This document shows, piece after piece, positions 27,122 to 42,500 of a stretch of DNA of 64,000 nt. The stretch is from Sisyra terminalis. Lineage: Eukaryota; Arthropoda; Insecta; Neuroptera; Sisyridae. Location: positions 63,937,701-64,001,700 of the forward strand of contig OY292275.1 of the NCBI GenBank assembly GCA_958496175.1, given 5' to 3'. The position numbers and the translations under genes were made by a program. Numbering within the stretch: the first letter of the stretch is position 1; the number at the start of each line of letters is the position of its first letter. The notes beneath the pieces were generated by a model. It did no database searches. It was not told where the DNA came from and worked only from the letters and a program-made list of their open reading frames with translations.

Positions 27122-30100
27122 TTGTTGAAGAAGCCAACTTCGTCTCTCCCTCTTAGTGGGAAGTGTTCATCCCTTAAACTGCCTGTTAATCCCTTAAACG
27201 TGGTTTGTTTGGGGAAAAATTTGCACAGCATGTACAGAGGGACTTATACTTTCGATTGCCACCCTAAAATAAAAATTTTCAAATTTGACCACTTCCGAGA
27301 AAAATCAACGATGGTTAACCCACGGTTTTTTTTGGCGAAAAATCTTTTTGTTTCGAAATCGAAAAAGATTGTTATATCATCGTTCTATACATTGTTACGA
27401 ACCCGAAACTGCCTTTGGTTCGAAAATCATCCCTTATATAACGATGGTACATTCAATTGTTGAAGAAGCCAACTTCGTCTCTCCCTCTTAGTGGGAAGTG
27501 TTCATCCCTTAAACTGCCTGTTAATCCCTTAAACGTGGTTTGTTTGGGGAAAAATTTGCACAGCATGTACAGAGGGACTTATACTTTCGATTGCCACCCT
27601 AAAATAAAAATTTTCAAATTTGACCACTTCCGAGAAAAATCAACGATGGTTAACCCACGGTTTTTTTTGGCGAAAAATCTTTTTGTTTCGAAATCGAAAA
27701 AGATTGTTATATCATCGTTCTATACATTGTTACGAACCCGAAACTGCCTTTGGTTCGAAAATCATCCCTTATATAACGATGGTACATTCAATTGTTGAAG
27801 AAGCCAACTTCGTCTCTCCCTCTTAGTGGGAAGTGTTCATCCCTTAAACTGCCTGTTAATCCCTTAAACGTGGTTTGTTTGGGGAAAAATTTGCACAGCA
27901 TGTACAGAGGGACTTATACTTTCGATTGCCACCCTAAAATAAAAATTTTCAAATTTGACCACTTCCGAGAAAAATCAACGATGGTTAACCCACGGTTTTT
28001 TTTGGCGAAAAATCTTTTTGTTTCGAAATCGAAAAAGATTGTTATATCATCGTTCTATACATTGTTACGAACCCGAAACTGCCTTTGGTTCGAAAATCAT
28101 CCCTTATATAACGATGGTACATTCAATTGTTGAAGAAGCCAACTTCGTCTCTCCCTCTTAGGGGGAAGTGTTCATCCCTTAAACTGCCTGTTTATCCCTT
28201 AAACGTGGTTTGTTTGGGGAAAAATTTGCACAGCATGTACAGAGGGACTTATACTTTCGATTGCCACCCTAAAATAAAAATTTTCAAATTTGACCACTTC
28301 CGAGAAAAATCAACGATGGTTAACCCACGGTTTTTTTTGGCGAAAAATCTTTTTGTTTCGAAATCGAAAAAGATTGTTATATCATCGTTCTATACATTGT
28401 TACGAACCCGAAACTGCCTTTGGTTCGAAAATCATCCCTTATATAACGATGGTACATTCAATTGTTGAAGAAGCCAACTTCGTCTCTCCCTCTTAGTGGG
28501 AAGTGTTCATCCCTTAAACTGCCAGTTAATCCCTTAAACGTGGTTTGTTTGGGGAAAAATTTGGACAGCATGTACAGAGGGACTTATACTTTCGATTGCC
28601 ACCCTAAAATAAAAATTTTCAAATTTGACCACTTCCGAGAAAAATCAACGATGGTTAACCCACGGTTTTTTTTGGCGAAAAATCTTTTTGTTTCGAAATC
28701 GAAAAAGATTGTTATATCATCGTTCTATACATTGTTACGAACCCGAAACTGCCTTTGGTTCGAAAATCATCCCTTATATAACGATGGTACATTCAATTGT
28801 TGAAGAAGCCAACTTCGTCTCTCCCTCTTAGTGGGAAGTGTTCATCCCTTAAACTGCCTGTTAATCCCTTAAACGTGGTTTGTTTGGGGAAAAATTTGCA
28901 CAGCATGTACAGAGGGACTTATACTTTCGATTGCCACCCTAAAATAAAAATTTTCAAATTTGACCACTTCCGAGAAAAATCAACGATGGTTAACCCACGG
29001 TTTTTTTTGGCGAAAAATCTTTTTGTTTCGAAATCGAAAAAGATTGTTATATCATCGTTCTATACATTGTTACGAACCCGAAACTGCCTTTGGTTCGAAA
29101 ATCATCCCTTATATAACGATGGTACATTCAATTGTTGAAGAAGCCAACTTCGTCTCTCCCTCTTAGTGGGAAGTGTTCATCCCTTAAACTGCCTGTTTAT
29201 CCCTTAAACGTGGTTTGTTTGGGGAAAAATTTGCACAGCATGTACAGAGGGACTTATACTTTCGATTGCCACCCTAAAATAAAATTTTTCAAATTTGACC
29301 ACTTCCGAGAAAAATCAACGATGGTTAACCCACGGTTTTTTTTGGCGAAAAATCTTTTTGTTTCGAAATCGAAAAAGATTGTTATATCATCGTTCTATAC
29401 ATTGTTACGAACCCGAAACTGCCTTTGGTTCGAAAATCATCCCTTATATAACGATGGGACATTCAATTGTTGAAGAAGCCAACTTCGTCTCTCCCTCTTA
29501 GTGGGAAGTGTTCATCCCTTAAACTGCCTGTTAATCCCTTAAACGTGGTTTGTTTGGGGAATAATTTGCACAGCATGTACAGAGGGACTTATACTTTCGA
29601 TTGCCACCCTAAAATTAAAATTTTCAAATTTGACCACTTCCGAGAAAAATCAACGATGGTTAACCCACGGTTTTTTTTGGCGAAAAATCTTTTTGTTTCG
29701 AAATCGAAAAAGATTGTTATATCATCGTTCTATACATTGTTACGAACCCGAAACTGCCTTTGGTTCGAAAATCATCCCTTATATAACGATGGTACATTCA
29801 ATTGTTGAAGAAGCCAACTTCGTCTCTCCCTCTTAGGGGGAAGTGTTCATCCCTTAAACTGCCTGTTTATCCCTTAAACGTGGTTTGTTTGGGGAAAAAT
29901 TTGCACAGCATGTACAGAGGGACTTATACTTTCGATTGCCACCCTAAAATAAAAATTTTCAAATTTGACCACTTCCGAGAAAAATCAACGATGGTTAACC
30001 CACGGTTTTTTTTGGCGAAAAATCTTTTTGTTTCGAAATCGAAAAAGATTGTTATATCATCGTTCTATACATTGTTACGAACCCGAAACTGCCTTTGGTT

Positions 30101-33100
30101 CGAAAATCATCCCTTATATAACGATGGGACATTCAATTGTTGAAGAAGCCAACTTCGTCTCTCCCTCTTAGTGGGAAGTGTTCATCCCTTAAACTGCCTG
30201 TTAATCCCTTAAACGTGGTTTGTTTGGGGAAAAATTTGCACAGCATGTACAGAGGGACTTATACTTTCGATTGCCACCCTAAAATTAAAATTTTCAAATT
30301 TGACCACTTCCGAGAAAAATCAACGATGGTTAACCCACGGTTTTTTTTGGCGAAAAATCTTTTTGTTTCGAAATCGAAAAAGATTGTTATATCATCGTTC
30401 TATACATTGTTACGAACCCGAAACTGCCTTTGGTTCGAAAATCATCCCTTATATAACGATGGTACATTCAATTGTTGAAGAAGCCAACTTCGTCTCTCCC
30501 TCTTAGTGGGAAGTGTTCATCCCTTAAACTGCCTATTAATCCCTTAAACGTGGTTTGTTTGGGGAAAAATTTGCACAGCATGTACAGAGGGACTTATACT
30601 TTCGATTGCCACCCTAAAATAAAAATTTTCAAATTTGACCACTTCCGAGAAAAATCAACGATGGTTAACCCACGGTTTTTTTTGGCGAAAAATCTTTTTG
30701 TTTCGAAATCGAAAAAGATTGTTATATCATCGTTCTATACATTGTTACGAACCCGAAACTGCCTTTGGTTCGAAAATTATCCCTTATATAACGATGGTAC
30801 ATTCAATTGTTGAAGAAGCCAAGTTCGTCTCTCCCTCTTAGTGGGAAGTGTTCATCCCTTAAACTGCCTGTTTATCCCTTAAACGTGGTTTGTTTGGGGA
30901 AAAATTTGCACAGCATGTACAGAGGGACTTATACTTTCGATTGCCACCCTAAAATAAAAATTTTCAAATTTGACCACTTCCGAGAAAAATCAACGATGGT
31001 TAACCCACGGTTTTTTTTGGCGAAAAATCTTTTTGTTTCGAAATCGAAAAAGATTGTTATATCATCGTTCTATACATTGTTACGAACCCGAAACTGCCTT
31101 TGGTTCGAAAATCATCCCTTATATAACGATGGTACATTCAATTGTTGAAGAAGCCAAGTTCGTCGCTCCCTCTTAGTGGGAAGTGTTCATCCCTTAAACT
31201 GCCTGTTTATCCCTTAAACGTGGTTTGTTTGGGGAAAAATTTGCACAGCATGTACAGAGGGACTTATACTTTCGATTGCCACCCTAAAATAAAAATTTTC
31301 AAATTTGACCACTTCCGAGAAAAATCAACGATGGTTAACCCACGGTTTTTTTTGGCGAAAAATCTTTTTGTTTCGAAATCGAAAAAGAATGTTATATCAT
31401 CGTTCTATACATTGTTACGAACCCGAAACTGCCTTTGGTTCGAAAATCATCCCTTATATAACGATGGTACATTCAATTGTTGAAGAAGCCAACTTCGTCT
31501 CTCCCTCTTAGTGGGAAGTGTTCATCCCTTAAACTGCCTGTTTATCCCTTAAACGTGGTTTGTTTGGGGAAAAATTTGCACAGCATGTACAGAGGGACTT
31601 ATACTTTCGATTGCCACCCTAAAATAAAATTTTTCAAATTTGACCACTTCCGAGAAAAATCAACGATGGTTAACCCACGGTTTTTTTTGGCGAAAAATCT
31701 TTTTGTTTCGAAATCGAAAAAGATTGTTATATCATCGTTCTATACATTGTTACGAACCCGAAACTGCCTTTGGTTCGAAAATCATCCCTTATATAACGAT
31801 GGTACATTCAATTGTTGAAAAAGCCAAGTTCGTCTCTCCCTCTTAGTGGGAAGTGTTCATCCCTTAAACTGCCTGTTTATCCCTTAAACGTGGTTTGTTT
31901 GGGGAAAAATTTGCACAGCATGTACAGAGGGACTTATACTTTCGATTGCCACCCTAAAATAAAATTTTTCAAATTTGACCACTTCCGAGAAAAATCAACG
32001 ATGGTTAACCCACGGTTTTTTTTGGCGAAAAATCTTTTTGTTTCGAAATCGAAAAAGATTGTTATATCATCGTTCTATACATTGTTACGAACCCGAAACT
32101 GCCTTTGGTTCGAAAATCATCCCTTATATAACGATGGTACATTCAATTGTTGAAGAAGCCAACTTCGTCTCTCCCTCTTAGTGGGAAGTGTTCATCCCTT
32201 AAACTGCCTGTTTATCCCTTAAACGTGGTTTGTTTGGGGAAAAATTTGCACAGCATGTACAGAGGGACTTATACTTTCGATTGCCACCCTAAAATAAAAT
32301 TTTTCAAATTTGACCACTTCCGAGAAAAATCAACGATGGTTAACCCACGGTTTTTTTTGGCGAAAAATCTTTTTGTTTCGAAATCGAAAAAGATTGTTAT
32401 ATCATCGTTCTATACATTGTTACGAACCCGAAACTGCCTTTGGTTCGAAAATCATCCCTTATATAACGATGGTACATTCAATTGTTGATGAAGCCAACTT
32501 CGTCTCTCCCTCTTAGTGGGAAGTGTTCATCCCTTAAACTGCCTGTTTATCCCTTAAACGTGGTTTGTTTGGGGAAAAATTTGCACAGCATGTACAGAGG
32601 GACTTATACTTTCGATTGCCACCCTAAAATAAAATTTTTCAAATTTGACCACTTCCGAGAAAAATCAACGATGGTTAACCCACGGTTTTTTTTGGCGAAA
32701 AATCTTTTTGTTTCGAAATCGAAAAAGATTGTTATATCATCGTTCTATACATTGTTACGAACCCGAAACTGCCTTTGGTTTGAAAATCATCCCTTATATA
32801 ACGATGGTACATTCAATTGTTGAAGAAGCCAAGTTCGTCTCTCCCTCTTAGTGGGAAGTGTTCATCCCTTAAACTGCCTGTTTATCCCTTAAACGTGGTT
32901 TGTTTGGGGAAAAATTTGCACAGCATGTACAGAGGGACTTATACTTTCGATTGCCACCCTAAAATAAAATTTTTCAAATTTGACCACTTCCGAGAAAAAT
33001 CAACGATGGTTAACCCACGGTTTTTTTTGGCGAAAAATCTTTTTGTTTCGAAATCGAAAAAGATTGTTATATCATCGTTCTATACATTGTTACGAACCCG

Positions 33101-34491
33101 AAACTGCCTTTGGTTCGAAAATCATCCCTTATATAACGATGGTACATTCAATTGTTGAAGAAGCCAACTTCGTCTCTCCCTCTTAGTGGGAAGTGTTCAT
33201 CCCTTAAACTGCCTGTTTATCCCTTAAACGTGGTTTGTTTGGGGAAAAATTTGCACAGCATGTACAGAGGGACTTATACTTTCGATTGCCACCCTAAAAT
33301 AAAATTTTTCAAATTTGACCACTTCCGAGAAAAATCAACGATGGTTAACCCACGGTTTTTTTTGGCGAAAAATCTTTTTGTTTCGAAATCGAAAAAGATT
33401 GTTATATCATCGTTCTATACATTGTTACGAACCCGAAACTGCCTTTGGTTCGAAAATCATCCCTTATATAACGATGGTACATTCAATTGTTGAAGAAGCC
33501 AACTTCGTCTCTCCCTCTTAGTGGGAAGTGTTCATCCCTTAAACTGCCTGTTTATCCCTTAAACGTGGTTTGTTTGGGGAAAAATTTGCACAGCATGTAC
33601 AGAGGGACTTATACTTTCGATTGCCACCCTAAAATAAAATTTTTCAAATTTGACCACTTCCGAGAAAAATCAACGATGGTTAACCCACGGATTTTTTTGG
33701 CGAAAAATCTTTTTGTTTCGAAATCGAAAAAGATTGTTATATCATCGTTCTATACATTGTTACGAACCCGAAACTGCCTTTGGTTCGAAAATCATCCCTT
33801 ATATAACGATGGTACATTCAATTGTTGAAGAAGCCAACTTCGTCTCTCCCTCTTAGTGGGAAGTGTTCATCCCTTACACTGTCTGCTTATCCCTTAAACG
33901 TGGTTTGTTTGGGGAAAAATTTGCACAGCATGTACAGAGGGACTTATACTTTCGATTGCCACCCTAAAATAAAAATTTTCAAATTTGACCACTTCCGAGA
34001 AAAATCAACGATGGTTAACCCACGGTTTTTTTTGGCGAAAAATCTTTTTGTTTCGAAATCGAAAAAGATTGTTATATCATCGTTCTATACATTGTTACGA
34101 ACCCGAAACTGCCTTTGGTTCGAAAATCATCCCTTATATAACGATGGTACATTCAATTGTTGAAGAAGCCAACTTCGTCTCTCCCTCTTAGTGGGAAGTG
34201 TTCATCCCTTAAACTGCCTGTTTATCCCTTAAACGTGGTTTGTTTGGGGAAAAATTTGCACAGCATGTACAGAGGGACTTATACTTTCGATTGCCACCCT
34301 AAAATAAAATTTTTCAAATTTGACCACTTCCGAGAAAAATCAACGATGGTTAACCCACGGTTTTTTTTGGCGAAAAATCTTTTTGTTTCGAAATCGAAAA
34401 AGATTGTTTTATCATCGTTCTATACATTGTTACGAACCCGAAACTGCCTTTGGTTCGAAAATCATCCCTTATATAACGATGGGACATTCAA

Positions 34492-36503
34492 TTGTTGAAG
34501 AAGCCAACTTCGTCTCTCCCTCTTAGTGGGAAGTGTTCATCCCTTACACTGTCTGCTTATCCCTTAAACGTGGTTTGTTTGGGGAAAAATTTGCACAGCA
34601 TGTACAGAGGGACTTATACTTTCGATTGCCACCCTAAAATAAAAATTTTCAAATTTGACCACTTCCGAGAAAAATCAACGATGGTTAACCCACGGTTTTT
34701 TTTTGGCGAAAAATCTTTTTGTTTCGAAATCGAAAAAGATTGTTATATCATCGTTCTATACATTGTTACGAACCCGAAACTGCCTTTGGTTCGAAAATCA
34801 TCCCTTATATAACGATGGTACATTCAATTGTTGAAGAAGCCAACTTCGTCTCTCCCTCTTAGTGGGAAGTGTTCATCCCTTAAACTGTCTGCTTATCCCT
34901 TAAACGTGGTTTGTTTGGGGAAAAATTTGCACAGCATGTACAGAGGGACTTATACTTTCGATTGCCACCCTAAAATAAAAATTTTCAAATTTGACCACTT
35001 CCGAGAAAAATCAACGATGGTTAACCCACGGTTTTTTTTGGCGAAAAATCTTTTTGTTTCGAAATCGAAAAAGATTGTTATATCATCGTTCTATACATTG
35101 TTACGAACCCGAAACTGCCTTTGGTTCGAAAATCATCCCTTATATAACGATGGTACATTCAATTGTTGAAGAAGCCAACTTCGTCTCTCCCTCTTAGTGG
35201 GAAGTGTTCATCCCTTAAACTGCCTGTTTATCCCTTAAACGTGGTTTGTTTGGGGAAAAATTTGCACAGCATGTACAGAGGGACTTATACTTTCGATTGC
35301 CACCCTAAAATAAAATTTTTCAAATTTGACCACTTCCGAGAAAAATCAACGATGGTTAACCCACGGTTTTTTTTGGCGAAAAATCTTTTTGTTTCGAAAT
35401 CGAAAAAGATTGTTATATCATCGTTCTATACATTGTTACGAACCCGAAACTGCCTTTGGTTCGAAAATCATCCCTTATATAACGATGGGACATTCAATTG
35501 TTGAAGAAGCCAACTTCGTCTCTCCCTCTTAGTGGGAAGTGTTCATCCCTTACACTGTCTGCTTATCCCTTAAACGTGGTTTGTTTGGGGAAAAATTTGC
35601 ACAGCATGTACAGAGGGACTTATACTTTCGATTGCCACCCTAAAATAAAAATTTTCAAATTTGACCACTTCCGAGAAAAATCAACGATGGTTAACCCACG
35701 GTTTTTTTTTGGCGAAAAATCTTTTTGTTTCGAAATCGAAAAAGATTGTTATATCATCGTTCTATACATTGTTACGAACCCGAAACTGCCTTTGGTTCGA
35801 AAATCATCCCTTATATAACGATGGTACATTCAATTGTTGAAGAAGCCAACTTCGTCTCTCCCTCTTAGTGGGAAGTGTTCATCCCTTAAACTGTCTGCTT
35901 ATCCCTTAAACGTGGTTTGTTTGGGGAAAAATTTGCACAGCATGTACAGAGGGACTTATACTTTCGATTGCCACCCTAAAATAAAAATTTTCAAATTTGA
36001 CCACTTCCGAGAAAAATCAACGATGGTTAACCCACGGTTTTTTTTGGCGAAAAATCTTTTTGTTTCGAAATCGAAAAAGATTGTTATATCATCGTTCTAT
36101 ACATTGTTACGAACCCGAAACTGCCTTTGGTTCGAAAATCATCCCTTATATAACGATGGTACATTCAATTGTTGAAGAAGCCAACTTCGTCTCTCCCTCT
36201 TAGTGGGAAGTGTTCATCCCTTAAACTGCCTGTTTATCCCTTAAACGTGGTTTGTTTGGGGAAAAATTTGCACAGCATGTACAGAGGGACTTATACTTTC
36301 GATTGCCACCCTAAAATAAAATTTTTCAAATTTGACCACTTCCGAGAAAAATCAACGATGGTTAACCCACGGTTTTTTTTGGCGAAAAATCTTTTTGTTT
36401 CGAAATCGAAAAAGATTGTTATATCATCGTTCTATACATTGTTACGAACCCGAAACTGCCTTTGGTTCGAAAATCATCCCTTATATAACGATGGTACATT
36501 CAA
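34492..36503 (+). repeat. Three-unit tandem duplication, 1006-bp period
   Basis: Two 336-bp units, the only ones in the window, carry a run of nine T instead of eight (about 34696 and 35702) together with TTACACTGTCTGCTTATCCC. They are separated by 1006 bp (336+335+335). The two following units in each block also match in subfamily type. This is a two-copy higher-order repeat of three units. Confidence 0.85.
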
Positions 36504-39500
36504 TTGTTGAAGAAGCCAACTTCGTCTCTCCCTCTTAGTGGGAAGTGTTCATCCCTTAAACTGCCTGTTTATCCCTTAAACGTGGTTTGTTTGGGGAAAA
36601 ATTTGCACAGCATGTACAGAGGGACTTATACTTTCGATTGCCACCCTAAAATAAAATTTTTCAAATTTGACCACTTCCGAGAAAAATCAACGATGGTTAA
36701 CCCACGGTTTTTTTTGGCGAAAAATCTTTTTGTTTCGAAATCGAAAAAGATTGTTATATCATCGTTCTATACATTGTTACGAACCCGAAACTGCCTTTGG
36801 TTCGAAAATCATCCCTTATATAACGATGGTACATTCAATTGTTGAAGAAGCCAACTTCGTCTCTCCCTCTTAGTGGGAAGTGTTCATCCCTTAAACTGCC
36901 TGTTTATCCCTTAAACGTGGTTTGTTTGGGGAAAAATTTGCACAGCATGTACAGAGGGACTTATACTTTCGATTGCCACCCTAAAATAAAATTTTTCAAA
37001 TTTGACCACTTCCGAGAAAAATCAACGATGGTTAACCCACGGTTTTTTTTGGCGAAAAATCTTTTTGTTTCGAAATCGAAAAAGATTGTTATATCATCGT
37101 TCTATACATTGTTACGAACCCGAAACTGCCTTTGGTTCGAAAATCATCCCTTATATAACGATGGTACATTCAATTGTTGAAGAAGCCAACTTCGTCTCTC
37201 CCTCTTAGTGGGAAGTGTTCATCCCTTAATCTGCCTGTTTATCCCTTAAACGTGGTTTGTTTGGGGAAAAATTTGCACAGCATGTACAGAGGGACTTATA
37301 CTTTCGATTGCCACCCTAAAATAAAATTTTTCAAATTTGACCACTTCCGAGAAAAATCAACGATGGTTAACCCACGGATTTTTTTGGCGAAAAATCTTTT
37401 TGTTTCGAAATCGAAAAAGATTGTTATATCATCGTTCTATACATTGTTACGAACCCGAAACTGCCTTTGGTTCGAAAATCATCCCTTATATAACGATGGT
37501 ACATTCAATTGTTGAAGAAGCCAACTTCGTCTCTCCCTCTTAGTGGGAAGTGTTCATCCCTTACACTGTCTGCTTATCCCTTAAACGTGGTTTGTTTGGG
37601 GAAAAATTTGCACAGCATGTACAGAGGGACTTATACTTTCGATTGCCACCCTAAAATAAAAATTTTCAAATTTGACCACTTCCGAGAAAAATCAACGATG
37701 GTTAACCCACGGTTTTTTTTGGCGAAAAATCTTTTTGTTTCGAAATCGAAAAAGATTGTTATATCATCGTTCTATACATTGTTACGAACCCGAAACTGCC
37801 TTTGGTTCGAAAATCATCCCTTATATAACGATGGTACATTCAATTGTTGAAGAAGCCAACTTCGTCTCTCCCTCTTAGTGGGAAGTGTTCATCCCTTAAA
37901 CTGCCTGTTTATCCCTTAAACGTGGTTTGTTTGGGGAAAAATTTGCACAGCATGTACAGAGGGACTTATACTTTCGATTGCCACCCTAAAATAAAAATTT
38001 TCAAATTTGACCACTTCCGAGAAAAATCAACGATGGTTAACCCACGGTTTTTTTTGGCGAAAAATCTTTTTGTTTCGAAATCGAAAAAGATTGTTATATC
38101 ATCGTTCTATACATTGTTACGAACCCGAAACTGCCTTTGGTTCGAAAATCATCCCTTATATAACGATGGTACATTCAATTGTTGAAGAAGCCAACTTCGT
38201 CTCTCCCTCTTAGTGGGAAGTGTTCATCCCTTAAACTGCCTGTTTATCCCTTAAACGTGGTTTGTTTGGGGAAAAATTTGCACAGCATGTACAGAGGGAC
38301 TTATACTTTCGATTGCCACCCTAAAATAAAAATTTTCAAATTTGACCACTTCCGAGAAAAATCAACGATGGTTAACCCACGGTTTTTTTTGGCGAAAAAT
38401 CTTTTTGTTTCGAAATCGAAAAAGATTGTTATATCATCGTTCTATACATTGTTACGAACCCGAAACTGCCTTTGGTTCGAAAATCATCCCTTATATAACG
38501 ATGGTACATTCAATTGTTGAAGAAGCCAACTTCGTCTCTCCCTCTTAGTGGGAAGTGTTCATCCCTTAAACTGCCTGTTTATCCCTTAAACGTGGTTTGT
38601 TTGGGGAAAAATTTGCACAGCATGTACAGAGGGACTTATACTTTCGATTGCCACCCTAAAATAAAATTTTTCAAATTTGACCACTTCCGAGAAAAATCAA
38701 CGATGGTTAACCCACGGTTTTTTTTGGCGAAAAATCTTTTTGTTTCGAAATCGAAAAAGATTGTTATATCATCGTTCTATACATTGTTACGAACCCGAAA
38801 CTGCCTTTGGTTCGAAAATCATCCCTTATATAACGATGGTACATTCAATTGTTGAAGAAGCCAACTTCGTCTCTCCCTCTTAGTGGGAAGTGTTCATCCC
38901 TTAAACTGCCTGTTTATCCCTTAAACGTGGTTTGTTTGGGGAAAAATTTGCACAGCATGTACAGAGGGACTTATACTTTCGATTGCCACCCTAAAATAAA
39001 AATTTTCAAATTTGACCACTTCCGAGAAAAATCAACGATGGTTAACCCACGGTTTTTTTTGGCGAAAAATCTTTTTGTTTCGAAATCGAAAAAGATTGTT
39101 ATATCATCGTTCTATACATTGTTACGAACCCGAAACTGCCTTTGGTTCGAAAATCATCCCTTATATAACGATGGTACATTCAATTGTTGAAGAAGCCAAC
39201 TTCGTCTCTCCCTCTTAGTGGGAAGTGTTCATCCCTTAAACTGCCTGTTTATCCCTTAAACGTGGTTTGTTTGGGGAAAAATTTGCACAGCATGTACAGA
39301 GGGACTTATACTTTCGATTGCCACCCTAAAATAAAAATTTTCAAATTTGACCACTTCCGAGAAAAATCAACGATGGTTAACCCACGGTTTTTTTTGGCGA
39401 AAAATCTTTTTGTTTCGAAATCGAAAAAGATTGTTATATCATCGTTCTATACATTGTTACGAACCCGAAACTGCCTTTGGTTCGAAAATCATCCCTTATA

Positions 39501-42500
39501 TAACGATGGTACATTCAATTGTTGAAGAAGCCAACTTCGTCTCTCCCTCTTAGTGGGAAGTGTTCATCCCTTAAACTGCCTGTTTATCCCTTAAACGTGG
39601 TTTGTTTGGGGAAAAATTTGCACAGCATGTACAGAGGGACTTATACTTTCGATTGCCACCCTAAAATAAAAATTTTCAAATTTGACCACTTCCGAGAAAA
39701 ATCAACGATGGTTAACCCACGGTTTTTTTTGGCGAAAAATCTTTTTGTTTCGAAATCGAAAAAGATTGTTATATCATCGTTCTATACATTGTTACGAACC
39801 CGAAACTGCCTTTGGTTCGAAAATCATCCCTTATATAACGATGGTACATTCAATTGTTGAAGAAGCCAACTTCGTCTCTCCCTCTTAGTGGGAAGTGTTC
39901 ATCCCTTAAACTGCCTGTTTATCCCTTAAACGTGGTTTGTTTGGGGAAAAATTTGCACAGCATGTACAGAGGGACTTATACTTTCGATTGCCACCCTAAA
40001 ATAAAATTTTTCAAATTTGACCACTTCCGAGAAAAATCAACGATGGTTAACCCACGGTTTTTTTTGGCGAAAAATCTTTTTGTTTCGAAATCGAAAAAGA
40101 TTGTTATATCATCGTTCTATACATTGTTACGAACCCGAAACTGCCTTTGGTTCGAAAATCATCCCTTATATAACGATGGTACATTCAATTGTTGAAGAAG
40201 CCAACTTCGTCTCTCCCTCTTAGTGGGAAGTGTTCATCCCTTAAACTGCCTGTTTATCCCTTAAACGTGGTTTGTTTGGGGAAAAATTTGCACAGCATGT
40301 ACAGAGGGACTTATACTTTCGATTGCCACCCTAAAATAAAAATTTTCAAATTTGACCACTTCCGAGAAAAATCAACGATGGTTAACCCACGGTTTTTTTT
40401 GGCGAAAAATCTTTTTGTTTCGAAATCGAAAAAGATTGTTATATCATCGTTCTATACATTGTTACGAACCCGAAACTGCCTTTGGTTCGAAAATCATCCC
40501 TTATATAACGATGGTACATTCAATTGTTGAAGAAGCCAACTTCGTCTCTCCCTCTTAGTGGGAAGTGTTCATCCCTTAAACTGCCTGTTTATCCCTTAAA
40601 CGTGGTTTGTTTGGGGAAAAATTTGCACAGCATGTACAGAGGGACTTATACTTTCGATTGCCACCCTAAAATAAAAATTTTCAAATTTGACCACTTCCGA
40701 GAAAAATCAACGATGGTTAACCCACGGATTTTTTTGGCGAAAAATCTTTTTGTTTCGAAATCGAAAAAGATTGTTATATCATCGTTCTATACATTGTTAC
40801 GAACCCGAAACTGCCTTTGGTTCGAAAATCATCCCTTATATAACGATGGGACATTCAATTGTTGAAGAAGCCAAGTTCGTCTCTCCCTCTTAGTGGGAAG
40901 TGTTCATCCCTTAAACTGTCTGCTTATCCCTTAAACGTGGTTTGTTTGGGGAAAAATTTGCACAGCATGTACAGAGGGACTTATACTTTCGATTGCCACC
41001 CTAAAATAAAAATTTTCAAATTTGACCACTTCCGAGAAAAATCAACGATGGTTAACCCACGGTTTTTTTTGGCGAAAAATCTTTTTGTTTCGAAATCGAA
41101 AAAGATTGTTATATCATCGTTCTATACATTGTTACGAACCCGAAACTGCCTTTGGTTCGAAAATCATCCCTTATATAACGATGGTACATTCAATTGTTGA
41201 AGAAGCCAACTTCGTCTCTCCCTCTTAGTGGGAAGTGTTCATCCCTTAAACTGCCTGTTTATCCCTTAAACGTGGTTTGTTTGGGGAAAAATTTGCACAG
41301 CATGTACAGAGGGACTTATACTTTCGATTGCCACCCTAAAATAAAAATTTTCAAATTTGACCACTTCCGAGAAAAATCAACGATGGTTAACCCACGGTTT
41401 TTTTTGGCGAAAAATCTTTTTGTTTCGAAATCGAAAAAGATTGTTATATCATCGTTCTATACATTGTTACGAACCCGAAACTGCCTTTGGTTCGAAAATC
41501 ATCCCTTATATAACGATGGTACATTCAATTGTTGAAGAAGCCAAGTTCGTCTCTCCCTCTTAGTGGGAAGTGTTCATCCCTTAAACTGTCTGCTTATCCC
41601 TTAAACGTGGTTTGTTTGGGGAAAAATTTGCACAGCATGTACAGAGGGACTTATACTTTCGATTGCCACCCTAAAATAAAAATTTTCAAATTTGACCACT
41701 TCCGAGAAAAATCAACGATGGTTAACCCACGGTTTTTTTTGGCGAAAAATCTTTTTGTTTCGAAATCGAAAAAGATTGTTATATCATCGTTCTATACATT
41801 GTTACGAACCCGAAACTGCCTTTGGTTCGAAAATCATCCCTTATATAACGATGGTACATTCAATTGTTGAAGAAGCCAACTTCGTCTCTCCCTCTTAGTG
41901 GGAAGTGTTCATCCCTTAAACTGCCTGTTTATCCCTTAAACGTGGTTTGTTTGGGGAAAAATTTGCACAGCATGTACAGAGGGACTTATACTTTCGATTG
42001 CCACCCTAAAATAAAAATTTTCAAATTTGACCACTTCCGAGAAAAATCAACGATGGTTAACCCACGGTTTTTTTTGGCGAAAAATCTTTTTGTTTCGAAA
42101 TCGAAAAAGATTGTTATATCATCGTTCTATACATTGTTACGAACCCGAAACTGCCTTTGGTTCGAAAATCATCCCTTATATAACGATGGTACATTCAATT
42201 GTTGAAGAAGCCAACTTCGTCTCTCCCTCTTAGTGGGAAGTGTTCATCCCTTAAACTGCCTGTTTATCCCTTAAACGTGGTTTGTTTGGGGAAAAATTTG
42301 CACAGCATGTACAGAGGGACTTATACTTTCGATTGCCACCCTAAAATAAAAATTTTCAAATTTGACCACTTCCGAGAAAAATCAACGATGGTTAACCCAC
42401 GGTTTTTTTTGGCGAAAAATCTTTTTGTTTCGAAATCGAAAAAGATTGTTATATCATCGTTCTATACATTGTTACGAACCCGAAACTGCCTTTGGTTCGA

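Larger units (their letters stand above)
7698..30540 (+). repeat. Array zone rich in the GTTAATCCC subfamily
   Basis: Units in which CTGCCTGTTTATCCC is replaced by CTGCCTGTTAATCCC begin at about 7761. They form the majority from about 11.7 kb to about 30.5 kb and are absent to the left of 7.7 kb and to the right of 30.6 kb. Within the zone the variant is often linked to GATGGGACATTC (from about 11705) and to AAATTAAAATTTTC. Blocks of the GTTTATCCC type are interspersed, for example around 9.4-11.6 and 15.1-17.7 kb. Confidence 0.9.
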
